This document shows positions 62,990 to 64,000 of a DNA stretch of 64,000 nucleotides, in pieces. Where the stretch lies: assembly GCF_027257975.1 (NCBI RefSeq), contig NZ_JANZKX010000005.1, positions 1-64,000 on the forward strand, in the 5' to 3' direction. Within the stretch, counting starts at the first letter, position 1. Every line of letters begins with the position of its first letter. The notes beneath the pieces are model-generated. The model made no database searches. It worked only from the letters and a program-made list of their open reading frames with translations, and had not been told where the DNA came from. The stretch is from Pelomonas sp. BJYL3. GTDB taxonomy: Bacteria; Pseudomonadota; Gammaproteobacteria; Burkholderiales; Burkholderiaceae_C. The position numbers and the translations under genes are program-made.

Positions 62990-63012
62990 TTAATCAACGA
63001 TTTGTTGATAAA
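62990..63012. promoter_or_regulatory. Candidate operator between the phosphatase and MFS genes
   Basis: Dyad ATCAAC-GATTT-GTTGAT (62993-63009), extended to TTAATCAAC/GTTGATAAA, in an A/T-rich patch of the 137-base divergent promoter. MarR- or TetR-type control of the transporter is possible. Confidence 0.5.
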
Positions 63013-63077
63013 TTGAAGGCCTGCCTGCATCATGCCGCCATGACGAATCGACAGCCCCCCGCGGCCGCCCCCGCACC

Positions 63078-64000
63078 ATGAGCGCCGCACTCCATCCTCC
63101 GCTGCCCCAGCCCGAGGCCCCGCAGATCCGCCATCCCTACTGGGTGCTGGGCGCCGTGTGCGCGCTGGCCCTGATGAGCACGGTGGGCGTGTCCATGCCC
63201 TATCCCATCCTGGCGCCCATCTTCGTGGACGGGCCGCCGGATGCCTTCACCCACTTCCTGGGCCTCGACCCCAAGCTGCTGATGGGCCTGGCCCTGGCGG
63301 TCAACCCGCTGGGCATCCTGCTGGGCAGCCTCTTCATCGGGCCGCTGTCCGACCGCTACGGCCGGCGTGCCACTCTCAACGTCACGTTGACGGCCACGCT
63401 GCTGGGCTATCTGCTGACCGCCTATGCCCTGCATCAGCGCTGGTTCCTGGTCTTCGTGCTGGCCCGCTTCCTGACCGGCATCACCGAGGGCAATGTGGCC
63501 GTGGCCCGTGCCCTGGTGGCGGACCTGCACGGCCAGATCGACCGCACCCGCGGCCTGGCCTGGCTCAATGCCTGCCTCTATGCGGGCTGGCTGCTGGGGC
63601 CCCTGGTTGGCGGGCTGACGCTGGGCCTGGGCGAGCCTGTGCCCTTCGTGCTGGCCGGCCTGGCCATGCTGCCCTGCCTGGTGATCCTGGGCGCGGGCGT
63701 GCCCGCCGGCAAGCGCGTGAGCGGGCCCCTGCATCTGCTGCAGTCCATGCGCGAGCAGCAGGCCCTGGGGCTGCTGCGCGAGGACCCGGTGCTGGCGCGT
63801 CTGGCCCTGCTGCAGTTCCTCTACACGGTGGGCGTGACGGCCCTCTATGAATTCGCGCCGCTGTGGATGCTGGAGCAGGCCGGGCTGGGCAGCCGCGGCA
63901 TTGCCTACGTCACCGCCGCGCAGTGCGCCACCATGACGCTGGCCAGCGTGATGGCGGGGCGCTTTGGCAGCGGGCGGCGAGCCCATCCCCTGCGCGACGC
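63078..64000 (+). CDS. Major facilitator superfamily transporter, 5' part
   Basis: The first 307 codons of an MFS transporter; the frame is open at the right edge. The N-terminal tail is followed by membrane segments beginning YWVLGAVCALALMSTVGVSMPYPILAPIF. The MFS loop motif appears as GPLSDRYGRRATLN (about 90-103), and ARFLTGITEGNVAVARALVADL with LNACLYAGWLLGPLVGGL match the drug:H+ antiporter type (TetA/YajR-like). Start: the ATG at 63078 (ACCATGAGC). Likely an efflux carrier in the inner membrane. The substrate is unknown. Confidence 0.88.
   Translation, partial: MSAALHPPLPQPEAPQIRHPYWVLGAVCALALMSTVGVSMPYPILAPIFVDGPPDAFTHFLGLDPKLLMGLALAVNPLGILLGSLFIGPLSDRYGRRATLNVTLTATLLGYLLTAYALHQRWFLVFVLARFLTGITEGNVAVARALVADLHGQIDRTRGLAWLNACLYAGWLLGPLVGGLTLGLGEPVPFVLAGLAMLPCLVILGAGVPAGKRVSGPLHLLQSMREQQALGLLREDPVLARLALLQFLYTVGVTALYEFAPLWMLEQAGLGSRGIAYVTAAQCATMTLASVMAGRFGSGRRAHPLRD

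Overview
This 64 kb window is chromosomal DNA of a high-GC betaproteobacterium. The organism is most likely a member of the Burkholderiales close to Roseateles, Mitsuaria or Rubrivivax. This is inferred from strong G/C third-position bias, the gene order GntR regulator-sdhCDAB-sdhE-gltA beside mdh and acnB, and protein sequences typical of that group. No rRNA, tRNA, CRISPR array, insertion sequence or prophage was seen.

Layout. (1) 1-11744: the 3' end of a nonribosomal peptide synthetase (NRPS) locus. It holds the tail of one synthetase, a complete three-module synthetase (docking-C-A-PCP-C-A-PCP-C-A-PCP-TE; the middle module reads as proline) and an editing type II thioesterase, all coupled by overlapping stop/start codons. 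(2) 11768-15122: small housekeeping and unknown genes (ArfB ribosome rescue, a GFA-fold protein, an NTF2-like lipoprotein, an unknown protein, an aldo/keto reductase) and a striking tandem array of long hairpins. (3) 15127-32240: a divergent alpha-glucan region. Leftward run malK, malE, malF, malG and an exported GH13 amylase. Rightward run maltodextrin/glycogen phosphorylase, branching enzyme, an exported esterase, debranching enzyme GlgX and MalQ. Together they degrade maltodextrin outside the cytoplasm, import it, and phosphorolyse it or exchange it with glycogen. Two 15-bp dyads in the shared promoter region are candidate operators. (4) 32345-40597: an unknown secreted protein, a CPA2-type antiporter, a leftward operon (TetR, DUF2867, ABC1 kinase, small membrane protein), then a bacterial lipoxygenase and an NADPH-dependent FMN reductase. 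(5) 40710-45734: a giant signalling protein (Ser/Thr-kinase-like domain, AAA ATPase, helical repeats, GAF, GGDEF). (6) 46291-58799: a TCA-cycle region: acnB preceded on the same strand by a vapBC toxin-antitoxin pair, a HpcH/HpaI lyase, mdh, a divergent GntR regulator, sdhCDAB, sdhE and gltA. (7) 59180-64000: Nudix CoA pyrophosphatase, CobD/CbiB-like membrane protein, SDR, RluA, a tyrosine/dual-specificity phosphatase and the start of an MFS transporter.

Most noteworthy beyond ordinary annotation: a 14-bp word, GGGGTCAGGTCTTG, occurs four times exactly and three more times with one mismatch. It lies in unrelated genes, in several reading frames, and imposes codons that are rare here. Also notable are the hairpin arrays, a CTG start codon for rluA overlapping the previous stop (CTGA), a TetR operator-like dyad that takes the place of the ribosome binding site, and the kinase-ATPase-GGDEF fusion with altered kinase motifs.
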